From BB31 sp964582525 (GTDB taxonomy: Bacteria > Pseudomonadota > Gammaproteobacteria > Beggiatoales > Beggiatoaceae): 23,752 nt of DNA. Positions 7,642 through 15,651 of the stretch are shown here, piece after piece; the first letter of the stretch is position 1, and each line of letters opens with the position of its first letter. A program made the position numbers and the translations under genes. Below the pieces are notes generated by a model, which made no database searches, had not been told where the DNA came from, and worked only from the letters and a program-made list of their open reading frames with translations. Location: assembly GCA_964582525.1 (NCBI GenBank), contig CAZOSP010000060.1:1-23752 (forward strand). The letters run 5' to 3'.

Positions 7642-8352
7642 TTAGCCAGACTGCCACAGACAATGCCCGCCGCTGGCTGTATCGATACTCAGCAATTTTT
7701 CCCGATGCGCCTGCAATTCTTCTTCAAACGGCTGAATGAGCGGCAGACGCGCACGATTGGCATCGATGCGGCGAATCACGCTACGCCCGCCCGCCTGCCC
7801 CTTTTCGCCCCCCAACAACAGGCTCACCTGCCCGCTGCTCATTGCCAGATAAACGTCAGCTAGAATTTCTGCATCTAACAATGCCCCGTGCAAAGTACGC
7901 TGCGTATTATTAATGTCATAGCGCTTACACAGTGCATCGAGATTATTTTTCTGCCCCGGATGTAACTCCCGCGCCATTTTTAGGGTATCAAAAATGCGCA
8001 CACGCGCATCCAGTTTAGGCGCGGATTTGTCCCACAAATCCAGCTCATTGTTCAAAAAACCCACATCAAAAGGGGCGTTATGAATCAGCAATTCAGCCCC
8101 TTCAATATAATCCAGAAACGCCTCGGCAATCTCAGCAAAACGCGGCTTGTCCTGCAAAAATTCATGGGTAATGCCATGCACTGCTATGGCTTCCGCATCA
8201 ATTTCGCGGTCGGGCTGCAAATAATAATGAAAATGGCTACCGCTCAAACAGCGGTTAAACATTTCTACGCAACCAATTTCAATCACCCGATGCCCGTCTG
8301 CCGGGTTTAAGCCGGTGGTTTCCGTATCGAGAAATAGTTGTCTTTTGCTCAT
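7642..8352 (-). CDS. dnaQ: DNA polymerase III epsilon subunit, 3'-5' proofreading exonuclease
   Basis: DnaQ proofreads errors made by the replicative polymerase core. The product is 236 residues when started at the ATG at 8352 (MSKRQLFLDTETTGLNP), which puts the ExoI acids at D9 and E11. A start at 8379 would add nine non-conserved residues. ExoII is HNAPFDVGFLN with D96, and ExoIII-epsilon is HGALLDAEILADVYL with H155 and D160, so all five catalytic residues are present. The C-terminal tail is short, as expected for the alpha-binding segment. It follows ptsI on the minus strand after about 60 bases and precedes the NrtR-like gene by about 30, so it may share a transcript. Length is close to that of the E. 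coli protein. Confidence 0.95.
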   Translation of the reverse strand: MSKRQLFLDTETTGLNPADGHRVIEIGCVEMFNRCLSGSHFHYYLQPDREIDAEAIAVHGITHEFLQDKPRFAEIAEAFLDYIEGAELLIHNAPFDVGFLNNELDLWDKSAPKLDARVRIFDTLKMARELHPGQKNNLDALCKRYDINNTQRTLHGALLDAEILADVYLAMSSGQVSLLLGGEKGQAGGRSVIRRIDANRARLPLIQPFEEELQAHREKLLSIDTASGGHCLWQSG

Positions 8353-8413
8353 TCGTGTCTTGTTGCCTCGTTGCCACAACCGGTCAGGTTTTTACTTGCG
8401 GACTCGCCCGCTA

Positions 8414-10231
8414 TTAGGTTTGATTAATTTTTGCCAACAACACTTCAATGGCTTTGCTGTCTTGGGATTGCATGATTTGTTCGGCGAGTGGGCGTAGTTT
8501 GCTTAAATCGCTGTGGCGAATAATGTGTTTGACTTCTAGCAGGGTTTCCGGGTTGACGCTGAAATAGCGCAAGCCCATGCCGAGCAGTAAGCGCACATAA
8601 CGCCCATCGCCTGCCATTTCTCCGCACATACTGACGGGTTTATTGACTTGATGGCTGGTGTCAATAACACTTTTCAATAAACGCAATACGGCTGGGTGCA
8701 TGGGATCGTACAAATAACCTACGCTGTCATCAACGCGATCAATCGCCAGCGTGTATTGAATTAAGTCATTGGTGCCGATGGATAAAAAATCCACATACGG
8801 CAGAAAGATGTTGCTACAAATCGCCATGGATGGCACTTCGACCATGGCGCCGAGGGGCATGTCGGGATCATAGGCGTGTTGTTCGGCATCTAATTCACGT
8901 TGCACATCGCTGATTAATTGCCGTACTTGTATGATTTCTTGCACGCTTGACACCATCGGGATCATGGCGCGTACCGGACCTATGACCGAGGCGCGTAAAA
9001 TTGCCCGCAACTGCGGCTTAAACAGGTCTAAGTCGCGCAAACATAGACGCACACCGCGCAAACCCAAGGCGGGATTGATGGCAACCACGCTGGCGTGAAA
9101 GGTGCCGCCGTCAACTTGTTTGTCCGCGCCCAAATCTAGGGTGCGGATAGTCACAGGTCCTTCAATCGCACGCAACACGTTGACATAAGCTTCGTAATGC
9201 TCTTCTTCGTCGGGTTGACTGTGATCGGCACGGTTCATGTGCAGAAATTCGGTGCGGTATAAGCCAATGCCGTTGGCGCCAGTGCGCTTGACGGTTTGGC
9301 TGTCGGAAGGAAATTCGATGTTGGCATAGAGGGTGATAAGTTGCCCATCTTGGGTGACGGCGGGTGCTTCGCGCAAGCGTGCTAATTCGCCGCGGCGACG
9401 CTTTTGCTCGCTTTGCAGGCTTTTGAAAAAGCGCAGACTGCGCACATCGGGATTGCTGGTGACTACGCCGCGCAAGCCGTCAACCACCAGCATATCGCCA
9501 CGCCGCAAATAATGTCGCGCACGGCGCACGCCGACAATGGCGGGAATACCCAAGCTGCGGGCGATAATGGCAGTATGCGAGTTCATGCCACCATGCTCGG
9601 TGACAAAGGCTTTAATCCCATTGTGCGGCATCATGGCGGTGTCTGCGGGGGTTAAATCGTCAGCGAGAATAATGCAGTTTTCGGGATAATCTTGCGGGTT
9701 GCTCTGTTCTTGTTCATGGCTGGGCTGTGCCGCCTGCCATAAATACCGCTGGACGCGCTCAACAACCTGCTGAATATCGTGTTTACGCGCTTTGAGATAT
9801 TCATTGTCCATCGCATCAAACAGTTCAGTGAAGCGATCTTGCTGTTGTTTTAACGCCCATTCAGCATTGCATTGTTGGTTTTTGATGATTTCAACCGGGA
9901 TTTGCGTCAGCATCGCGTCTTCTAGCATCAGCATGTGCGGATCAATAAAGGAGGCGATTTCTGCCGCGGCGATTGAGAATTTACCTGACTCCGCTGAGGT
10001 TTCAGACTCACGCGCCGCATCACGGGTGGGATAAATTAAGGGAATTTGATCGCGGACTTGGCGCAATTCTTCGCGGGCGCGCTCTAGGGCGTTATGATAA
10101 CGCTGAATTTCCGTCTCAACTTGAGTCACTTCAATGCGATATTCATTGATTTCAACCCGCGGACGAATAATGTGCAGCGCACCGATGGCAATGCCACGCG
10201 AAACCCCAATGCCGTATAGGGTGAAACTCAC
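8414..10231 (-). CDS. ptsI: PTS enzyme I (phosphoenolpyruvate-protein phosphotransferase)
   Basis: Enzyme I takes phosphate from phosphoenolpyruvate onto a histidine and passes it to HPr. The 605-residue protein has the phospho-histidine loop GGMNSHTAIIARSLGIPAIV (His219), the substrate-binding GLYRTEF segment, MVEVPSMAI, SIGTNDLIQYTLAIDR and the catalytic cysteine in VSMCGEMAGD. It has no N-terminal GAF domain, so it is PtsI-like rather than PtsP. It is about 30 residues longer than the E. coli enzyme; extra sequence lies around residues 70-95. The start codon is GTG at 10231, and its G is the last base of the ptsH stop (TAGTG), a one-base overlap implying coupled translation. No sugar-specific EII genes are visible, so a regulatory phosphorelay is plausible. 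Confidence 0.95.
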   Translation of the reverse strand: MSFTLYGIGVSRGIAIGALHIIRPRVEINEYRIEVTQVETEIQRYHNALERAREELRQVRDQIPLIYPTRDAARESETSAESGKFSIAAAEIASFIDPHMLMLEDAMLTQIPVEIIKNQQCNAEWALKQQQDRFTELFDAMDNEYLKARKHDIQQVVERVQRYLWQAAQPSHEQEQSNPQDYPENCIILADDLTPADTAMMPHNGIKAFVTEHGGMNSHTAIIARSLGIPAIVGVRRARHYLRRGDMLVVDGLRGVVTSNPDVRSLRFFKSLQSEQKRRRGELARLREAPAVTQDGQLITLYANIEFPSDSQTVKRTGANGIGLYRTEFLHMNRADHSQPDEEEHYEAYVNVLRAIEGPVTIRTLDLGADKQVDGGTFHASVVAINPALGLRGVRLCLRDLDLFKPQLRAILRASVIGPVRAMIPMVSSVQEIIQVRQLISDVQRELDAEQHAYDPDMPLGAMVEVPSMAICSNIFLPYVDFLSIGTNDLIQYTLAIDRVDDSVGYLYDPMHPAVLRLLKSVIDTSHQVNKPVSMCGEMAGDGRYVRLLLGMGLRYFSVNPETLLEVKHIIRHSDLSKLRPLAEQIMQSQDSKAIEVLLAKINQT

Positions 10232-10497
10232 TAATCTTCCCCAAAGCCGGTGTTGATTAATTGGCTGAGCACCCGCATCGCTTCCTGCTCGTCGTCGCCT
10301 TCAATGATCAAGCGAATCACGCTGCCTTTGGCGGCTGCCAATAACATGACGCTCATAATGCTTTTAGCATCCACCGATTGCGTGCCTTTTTGCAGCTTAA
10401 TCTGGCTACGGAAGTAACTGGCTAAACGCACGAATTGCGCCGCTGCACGCGCATGTAAGCCCAATTTATTAATAATAGTAAATTCTTGTTCTAGCAT
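10231..10497 (-). CDS. ptsH: PTS phosphocarrier protein HPr
   Basis: HPr accepts phosphate from enzyme I on His15, here in the motif KLGLHARAAAQFV, and passes it to EIIA proteins. The 88-residue length is typical. Ser46 is present in DAKSIMSVMLLAA, the position phosphorylated by HPr kinase in organisms that have one; no hprK is visible here. The Ala-Lys-Ser-Ile-Met form also occurs in NPr-type carriers, so a nitrogen-PTS-like role cannot be excluded. It overlaps ptsI by one base. Upstream, about 150 bases separate it from a restriction-modification pair that seems to have displaced whatever originally linked it to rapZ. Confidence 0.95.
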   Translation of the reverse strand: MLEQEFTIINKLGLHARAAAQFVRLASYFRSQIKLQKGTQSVDAKSIMSVMLLAAAKGSVIRLIIEGDDEQEAMRVLSQLINTGFGED

Positions 10498-10527
10498 GTA
10501 CTTTTAATGACGAAGGCGAGGGAGTGA

Positions 10528-10680
10528 ATGGTTACATTGATAACAGATGTTACGCAAGTAACACTTGGAGAATCAACCGTACAACGACCCAGCTTACCGG
10601 CGACAATGGAGCGCAACGGGATTGCCGACCGGTACAGTGCGCCTGGTTATGTGCCGGTTTTGAATTCAAGCGTAGGTTGA
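10528..10680 (+). CDS. Possible small protein of 50 residues, unrecognised
   Basis: This plus-strand frame starts with ATG at 10528, shortly after GAGGGAG (10518-10524), and ends with TGA at 10680, overlapping the 3' end of the convergent methyltransferase by 34 bases. The predicted product has a balanced, protein-like composition (for example VTLGESTVQRPSLPATMERN). It has no signal peptide or membrane segment, and I recognise no family. It fills the gap between ptsH and the restriction-modification pair. It may be a real small gene, a remnant of a gene broken by the insertion, or chance; the length alone does not decide. Confidence 0.25.
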   Translation: MVTLITDVTQVTLGESTVQRPSLPATMERNGIADRYSAPGYVPVLNSSVG

Positions 10681-11573
10681 TAGCTATCTGACAAGCGACC
10701 TTTTATTATTTCTACATATTCAGCTTCTATTTCAATTCCAGTAAAATGATAGCCAAGCTGTTGAGCCGCCACTAATGTTGTTCCGCTTCCGGCGAAAGGG
10801 TCTAACACGATGTTATCTTTAGATTTTGGGACTAATGTCAGTATTAATTTCTTTATCAACTCTAGTGGCTTTACTGTGCAGTGTGCAAATTTCTTTTCGG
10901 ATTTATTATAATATCCTTCAAGAATATTCGACTGAAAAGACCCGTCTTCGTTGATTGTCTTAAATACGCCAACACCGGTTTCCTGAAGTGTTTCCCAATA
11001 GTTGTTCAGAAGTGGCTTTTGAACCAATACAATTGATTCCCACTCATTCCTAAAACACGTATGCCAGCCATCCCATTTTTTCGCATCGGGATGGTTCATT
11101 TTTTCAAGTTTGCCCTTGAGGTTTAGTCCTTTGGGAATGCCAGAATGCCTTCGGTAAACCAAAACATCTCGCGTATAAAACCCGGTATCTTCCAGCGCAA
11201 CTTGCACATGCGCCGCGGTCCTAGTGCTATTGAACACAGCAACAGGAGCACCATGCTTACAGACTCTAAATAACTCTCGACTCCATTGTTTACACCAATG
11301 GGTATATTCAGTGGTATTTTCCTGATTCCTTTCGTACCATCTGGCATTGCGCATCCCGCCAGCCAGTCCACTGCCGTATGGTATATTTTTAACTAAGGTA
11401 TTACTGTCCTTAATTCTCTCAAGCCGCCTATTGATCTCCTTATCATCCCACTTGCGGCCAATAAATTCATAGTTATAGGGTGGATCGGTTATACATGCCG
11501 CAATTGAGTCATTTGGCATTTCAGACATTACGGATGTGCAGTCCCCTAAGATTATTTGATCTAAATAATTCAT
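10647..11573 (-). CDS. Beta-class DNA adenine- or N4-cytosine methyltransferase of a type II system
   Basis: The methylase protects host DNA by methylating an exocyclic amino group at the partner nuclease's site. Started at the ATG at 11573 it has 308 residues. The catalytic motif DPPY sits near the N-terminus (30-33) and the SAM-binding motif DPFAGSGTT near the C-terminus (about 258-266), preceded by TVKPLELIKKLI. This order is that of beta-class amino-methyltransferases; DPPY favours N6-adenine, though N4-cytosine is possible. A region between motifs (about 80-200) probably recognises the target; I cannot tell its sequence. The start lies two bases after the nuclease stop (TGAACATG), so translation is coupled. 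A longer start at 11711 would overlap the nuclease and is unlikely. The gene is visibly more AT-rich than its neighbours, consistent with transfer. Confidence 0.9.
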   Translation of the reverse strand: MNYLDQIILGDCTSVMSEMPNDSIAACITDPPYNYEFIGRKWDDKEINRRLERIKDSNTLVKNIPYGSGLAGGMRNARWYERNQENTTEYTHWCKQWSRELFRVCKHGAPVAVFNSTRTAAHVQVALEDTGFYTRDVLVYRRHSGIPKGLNLKGKLEKMNHPDAKKWDGWHTCFRNEWESIVLVQKPLLNNYWETLQETGVGVFKTINEDGSFQSNILEGYYNKSEKKFAHCTVKPLELIKKLILTLVPKSKDNIVLDPFAGSGTTLVAAQQLGYHFTGIEIEAEYVEIIKGRLSDSYQPTLEFKTGT

Positions 11574-11575
11574 GT

Positions 11576-12145
11576 TCAACCTCTGTTGATAAAGAAGGTT
11601 TTTTGATCTCTGTGGAAACAAAGCCATCCATACAGATCGAAACTTGTCTTTTCCTTTAAATACTTGAATGTTTTTGTCCCATTGTAAACAAACCATCCAC
11701 CTGCTTGGCAAGCTGTCATTGCTGCCGGAAGATTATCTTCTCGAAGAAATAGACACACAGGTCGATAACCTTTTTCTCTCAGTAGGTCTCCATACTGTTT
11801 GAATTTCTTCAAAGTTCCAGAGTCGCCGGAACCTACTCTATATTTTGTGTCAATAGCATCTTTCCCGAGAACTAAGTCGCAAGGTTCGTCGCCGCCGAAT
11901 CTTAGAGCGCTACTGAAGTCAGAGCATGTATTTTTGCAAAGCTCTACTACCAGAAGTTGCCAACACACTCCTAGTTGCCTTCCCCAAAATTGTTTGTTTT
12001 CACGCTTCAATTCTTGTGTGATGCCGAAGGCTTCCATCAAAACATCTGTGGAATCGTAGTCATCCATATAAACCTTATCGGAAAAGTTATCTTGATATTT
12101 TTTGAGGATGTTTGAGAGTTTTTTGTCAAGGTCACGATGAGTCAT
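11576..12145 (-). CDS. Probable type II restriction endonuclease, PD-(D/E)XK type
   Basis: The 189-residue protein lies directly before a beta-class DNA methyltransferase, with two bases between the genes, which is the main reason to call it the cognate nuclease. It carries a plausible PD-(D/E)XK core: a Glu at 69 in WQLLVVELC, an acidic CDLVLG (D90), then AIDTKYR with D99 and K101, so the pattern D-x8-D-x-K. A following GSGDSGT stretch is reminiscent of nuclease active-site or recognition loops. I cannot assign it to a named restriction family or give a recognition site. The gene is more AT-rich than neighbouring housekeeping genes. No control (C) protein gene is visible. It would cut foreign DNA in the cytoplasm if active. 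The fold and role are inferred from context and motif. Confidence 0.75.
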   Translation of the reverse strand: MTHRDLDKKLSNILKKYQDNFSDKVYMDDYDSTDVLMEAFGITQELKRENKQFWGRQLGVCWQLLVVELCKNTCSDFSSALRFGGDEPCDLVLGKDAIDTKYRVGSGDSGTLKKFKQYGDLLREKGYRPVCLFLREDNLPAAMTACQAGGWFVYNGTKTFKYLKEKTSFDLYGWLCFHRDQKTFFINRG

Positions 12146-12204
12146 GGTTATTCTTTTTGATTGTATTTTCTAGGCACATAGCTTGAGTTATCTTGTTTTC
12201 GTTT

Positions 12205-13059
12205 CTAAGAAAGTTCTCGATGGCGTAATAACACAGCCTCGCGCTGTGCTTGAAAATGTTTGGCTAAAGCTTCTGCGATAAAGACGGAACGGTGCTGTCC
12301 GCCGGTACAGCCTAGGGCAACACTCAAATAACTGCGATTATCTGCCTCAAATCGCGCTATCCAGCGTTGTAAAAACTGAATTATATCTGCCTGCATCTCC
12401 TGTACGGTTGCCTGTGCTGATAAATATTCAATCACCGCCTGATCGCGCCCGGTCAAACGCCGCAAATGCTGTTCCCAATGCGGATTAGGCAAACAGCGCA
12501 CATCGAACACAAAATCCACATCTTGCGGAATGCCGTGCTTGAAACCAAAAGACAAAAAGAGTAGGGGCATGGTTTGTTGGTTTTCTAAGCCTACGCGCAA
12601 GCGTATCAGATCACGCAACTGATGCACATTGGTTTGTGACGTATCAATCCGCAAAGCCGCGTGTTCTGATAAACAACTCAGCAGATTGCGCTCTAGCTCC
12701 AACGCCTCAGGCAGCGACAAATCCGGGCGGCTTAAGGTCAGCGGATGCTTGCGTCGCGTTTCGCTGAAACGCTTAAGCAATACTGTTGACTGCGCCTCCA
12801 AAAATAAAATTTCATAGTTAATCTGCTTGGTTTTAAGCGTGTCCAACAAATACGGCAGCTCTTGCAAAGTGCTGTTGCGCACATCAATACCCACAGCCAC
12901 ACAAGGCGCGGAATCCGCCAAGCTAGGCATTTGATCCGCCACCCCCGGCAGCAAACTAATCGGCAAATTATCAATACAATACACGCCTTGGTCTTCTAAA
13001 GTGTGCAATGTTTGGGTTTTCCCTGCACCCGATAAACCGCTGACAATAATCAGTTTCAT
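12205..13059 (-). CDS. rapZ: RNase adapter / nucleotide-binding protein RapZ
   Basis: RapZ is a P-loop protein; in E. coli it senses glucosamine-6-phosphate and delivers the small RNA GlmZ to RNase E. The 284-residue protein has a Walker A motif GLSGAGKT (8-15), a VGIDVRN segment in the Walker B region, and the characteristic C-terminal ALGCTGGQHRSV followed by EALAKHF. Length equals that of the E. coli protein. It is commonly linked with PTS phosphocarrier genes. Here it precedes ptsH-ptsI in the same direction but is separated from them by a restriction-modification pair. hldE ends 52 bases upstream. RNA-adapter function in this organism is inferred; outside enterics the family's RNA targets differ. 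Confidence 0.95.
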   Translation of the reverse strand: MKLIIVSGLSGAGKTQTLHTLEDQGVYCIDNLPISLLPGVADQMPSLADSAPCVAVGIDVRNSTLQELPYLLDTLKTKQINYEILFLEAQSTVLLKRFSETRRKHPLTLSRPDLSLPEALELERNLLSCLSEHAALRIDTSQTNVHQLRDLIRLRVGLENQQTMPLLFLSFGFKHGIPQDVDFVFDVRCLPNPHWEQHLRRLTGRDQAVIEYLSAQATVQEMQADIIQFLQRWIARFEADNRSYLSVALGCTGGQHRSVFIAEALAKHFQAQREAVLLRHRELS

Positions 13060-13111
13060 AAACCCGTGCCTGTTTCAGTCATAAAGAATAAGCAGCATCG
13101 CTTAAAAGCTA

Positions 13112-14521
13112 TTACATTTTGTCCAGTATTTGCGTCGTCGAATAGCCGTCCAAGAAGTCTAAAATAAGCACTTGTCCGCCATTTTCCAATACGCACTCAT
13201 GTCCGGCGATGTCCTGTACCTGATAATCAGCGCCTTTGACCAAAATATCCGGTTGCAGCTTACAAATTAAGCGTTGCGGCGTATCCTCACTAAAAGGCAG
13301 CACCCAATCCACGCTTTCCAGCGCATTTAACACCGCCATTCGCGCCTGCACCGCATTAATAGGACGGCTTGCCCCTTTCAAGCGACGCACAGAAGCATCA
13401 TCATTAACAGCCACCAGCAAATGATCGCCTAGCTGCCGTGCTTGCTGCAAATAATGCACATGCCCAGCGTGCAGAATATCAAAACAACCATTGGTCATCA
13501 CCACCGTTTCGCCGCGTGCTTGTGCAGCGCGAATCAAGCTAAGCAGCGCGTCCTCATCCATCAAGCCGCGCCAACTAGGGCTATGCAAAGCCGCTTCAAG
13601 CTCACTGACAGACACGCTCGCCGCGCCCAATTTAGTCACGCTCAAACCCGCCGCCAAATTTGCCAACCCCACCGCCCCGCCCAAATCCTCTCCCGCCGCC
13701 AGCGCGGCAGCTAACACGCCTATGACCGTATCCCCGGCGCCCGTCACATCAAACACCTCTTTGGCATGAGCGGGCAAGTGCAGCGGCGCGTGATTATTAC
13801 GCAACAAGCTCATACCCTGCTCGCTGCGCGTGATCAACAGAGCGTCAAGCTGTAATGCTTCGCGTAACAGCTCACCCTTGCGCTGCAATTCCGCCTGATT
13901 AGCGCACGCCCCGACCACCGCTTCAAACTCCGCCAAATTCGGCGTAATCACACTGGCTTTGCGATACTTGGCAAAATCCCGTCCCTTCGGGTCCACCAGC
14001 ACAAATTTGCCCGCTGCACGGATCATATCAATGCAAGTTGAGGGATCGCGCAAAGTCCCCTTGCCATAATCCGATAGCACCACGCCTTGAATATGCGGCA
14101 ACAATTTTTCCAGTGCAGCCTGCAAAACCTGCGGATCAAGGGTGCCAAGACTCTCTTCAAAGTCTAAGCGAATTAATTGCTGATGGCGGCTTAGAACACG
14201 CAGTTTAGTAATCGTAGGAATATCCGCAATGCGTTGAAAATCACACGTCACGCCCTGCGCCTGTAGCTGCTGCTGCAAGGTATCAGCCGCATCGTCCGCG
14301 CCCGTCACGCCCAATAAACGCACTTGGCAGCCCAGCGCACGGATGTTCAGTGCCACGTTTGCCGCCCCGCCGGGGCGTTCCTCACGCACCTGCACGCGCA
14401 CTACCGGCACCGGTGCTTCCGGTGAAATCCGTGTGGTGTCGCCGTGCCAATAGCGATCCAGCATAACGTCGCCGATCACTAACAATTGAGCCTGCGCAAA
14501 AGTTGGAATGGATACATTCAT
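13112..14521 (-). CDS. hldE: Bifunctional heptose-7-phosphate kinase / heptose-1-phosphate adenylyltransferase
   Basis: HldE makes ADP-heptose for the inner core of lipopolysaccharide. The 469-residue protein has an N-terminal PfkB-family kinase (about 1-318) with RPGGAANVA, NLAEFE and the catalytic DVTGAGDT (GAGD 261-264). A C-terminal nucleotidyltransferase (about 340-469) follows, with TNGCFDILHAGHVHYL (HAGH 351-354) and LVAVNDD. I chose the ATG at 14521 (MNVSIPTF). The frame stays open up to 14716, but that extension is translated palindromic repeat and overlaps the preceding citE-like gene. A bifunctional fusion is the usual enterobacterial and gammaproteobacterial arrangement. rapZ follows 52 bases downstream in the same direction. 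Confidence 0.95.
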   Translation of the reverse strand: MNVSIPTFAQAQLLVIGDVMLDRYWHGDTTRISPEAPVPVVRVQVREERPGGAANVALNIRALGCQVRLLGVTGADDAADTLQQQLQAQGVTCDFQRIADIPTITKLRVLSRHQQLIRLDFEESLGTLDPQVLQAALEKLLPHIQGVVLSDYGKGTLRDPSTCIDMIRAAGKFVLVDPKGRDFAKYRKASVITPNLAEFEAVVGACANQAELQRKGELLREALQLDALLITRSEQGMSLLRNNHAPLHLPAHAKEVFDVTGAGDTVIGVLAAALAAGEDLGGAVGLANLAAGLSVTKLGAASVSVSELEAALHSPSWRGLMDEDALLSLIRAAQARGETVVMTNGCFDILHAGHVHYLQQARQLGDHLLVAVNDDASVRRLKGASRPINAVQARMAVLNALESVDWVLPFSEDTPQRLICKLQPDILVKGADYQVQDIAGHECVLENGGQVLILDFLDGYSTTQILDKM

Positions 14522-14567
14522 GGAGATGTCTCGTCGGTTAGAGAAATGCATAATTTGCTGCGGGCGT

Positions 14568-14600
14568 AAACCTTCTAGGTTTTGAAAACCTAGAAGGTTT
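14568..14600. repeat. 33-bp dispersed palindrome (CTAGG type), copy 3
   Basis: Arms AAACCTTCTAGGTTTT (14568-14583) and AAAACCTAGAAGGTTT (14585-14600) flank a single central G. It is preceded by GCGGGCGT (14560-14567), exactly as copy 4 is, so the repeated unit is at least 41 bases. It lies in the gap between the citE-like gene and hldE. Confidence 0.9.
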
Positions 14601-14603
14601 GGG

Positions 14604-15569
14604 CTAGTCGATGCCATAAATCCAAGCGCGTTGCATAATTTGCTGCGCCCAACCGCTGTGGGTGGCTTTTTCGTGCATTTGCGCGTGGCGTTTGAATACC
14701 GCGGGGCTGTACTCATCTAGAAGCTTCTCGGCGACTTCATAATCCGCTTGGCTGACGCGGTAAAGGTCTTGTACGACATCAATTTGCCAAGGATGGATGA
14801 TGGTTTTGCCGAATAAGCCGTTAAGCAGGTCTAGTCGTACTTCTTGTTGCAAAAGACGGCGGTGCGTTTCGCCAAAGCATTCAAACACCGGGGCGGTGAT
14901 GTTAAAGCCCGCTTCTCCAAACAGCATGACGCAATGGGTGATGACGTGTTTGACGATGCCGATGTCGTAAATCAAGGTGTGGCAGTCACGGCGCAGATTG
15001 AAACAACTGAGCAAGTCGGTCGCACCAATACGCACAGCTAGTATTTGCGGGCGTTTTGGCAGTAAATAATCACGAATGGCGGTGATTTGTTCTACGCTAA
15101 AAACGGCTGTTTCGAGAATCGGCATGTAGTATTTGTCGGCGATGAAATGCTGTGCGTAATCAGCCATATTGTCTTTGGTGAATTTGGGCAGAACAAAACC
15201 GTCTAGTTTGTCGAGATGGTCGAATTGATTCAGTTGTGCCAGCGCGGCGGGGTCGCGTACTCGAATAAACAGCAGCGGGCGTTGTTGTTCGTCAGCCTCT
15301 AGGGCGTGTAGCAAACGCTCAATGGCGTGGTAGGCATAGGGTAGATCATCTTCGGCAATCGCGTCTTCGGTGTCTAGCACTAAAGATTTTAGATTTGGAT
15401 ATTTAAGTCCTTGGGCTAAATGAATGCCATCGGGGTGAATGGCGGGAACGTATAAACTGGCGCCCAAGGCGAGATATTTGCGGGTTAAACGCGCATCAAG
15501 TAAATGGCGACGAGACACTGGGTGACCTTTTTGTTTGGGGATACGGCGCGAACGCGGATAAATCGGCAT
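14604..15569 (-). CDS. CitE-like / HpcH-HpaI family C-C bond lyase
   Basis: The protein (321 residues from ATG 15569) has the CitE/HpcH aldolase TIM-barrel signatures: ALGASLYVPAIHPDGI near the N-terminus, LVLDTEDAIAEDD with metal-binding acids, LLFIRVRDP carrying the conserved arginine, DGFVLPKF, ILETA and VRIGATDLLS. FGKTIIHPWQIDVV closes the barrel. Such enzymes cleave or form C-C bonds in acyl-CoA or 2-keto acid substrates with Mg2+. The sequence resembles the C-C-bond lyase type sometimes found with tellurium-resistance genes, but none is visible here, so the substrate is unknown. A GTG at 15518, preceded by AAGG at seven bases, gives a 304-residue protein starting just before the conserved region. 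It is a credible alternative because the ATG is preceded by a hairpin and no clear ribosome site. Confidence 0.85.
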   Translation of the reverse strand: MPIYPRSRRIPKQKGHPVSRRHLLDARLTRKYLALGASLYVPAIHPDGIHLAQGLKYPNLKSLVLDTEDAIAEDDLPYAYHAIERLLHALEADEQQRPLLFIRVRDPAALAQLNQFDHLDKLDGFVLPKFTKDNMADYAQHFIADKYYMPILETAVFSVEQITAIRDYLLPKRPQILAVRIGATDLLSCFNLRRDCHTLIYDIGIVKHVITHCVMLFGEAGFNITAPVFECFGETHRRLLQQEVRLDLLNGLFGKTIIHPWQIDVVQDLYRVSQADYEVAEKLLDEYSPAVFKRHAQMHEKATHSGWAQQIMQRAWIYGID

Positions 15570-15574
15570 TGCCC

Positions 15575-15606
15575 GTGTGCTTCGACGAAAAGATGTCGAA
15601 GCACAC
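15575..15606. repeat. 12-bp perfect hairpin just before the citE-like gene
   Basis: GTGTGCTTCGAC (15575-15586) and GTCGAAGCACAC (15595-15606) pair perfectly around an 8-base loop. On the minus strand the stem ends five bases before the ATG at 15569, where a ribosome site should be. No T run follows on either strand, so it is not a typical terminator. It may be a REP-like element, a translation-controlling structure, or a sign that the true start is the GTG at 15518. Confidence 0.7.
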
Positions 15607-15651
15607 TACCGGGCTGCCTGCCCGTCTTTAGGGCTGATATTAGGCAGGGGA

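Noticed and set aside
12146..12204. Possible -10 (TACAAT) for the restriction-modification pair
   Set aside because: No acceptable -35 lies 16-18 bases upstream, so a promoter call is not supported.
14522..14716. N-terminal extension of hldE
   Set aside because: The extra residues come from a palindromic repeat and from the overlapping end of the citE-like gene; HldE homology begins at the ATG at 14521.
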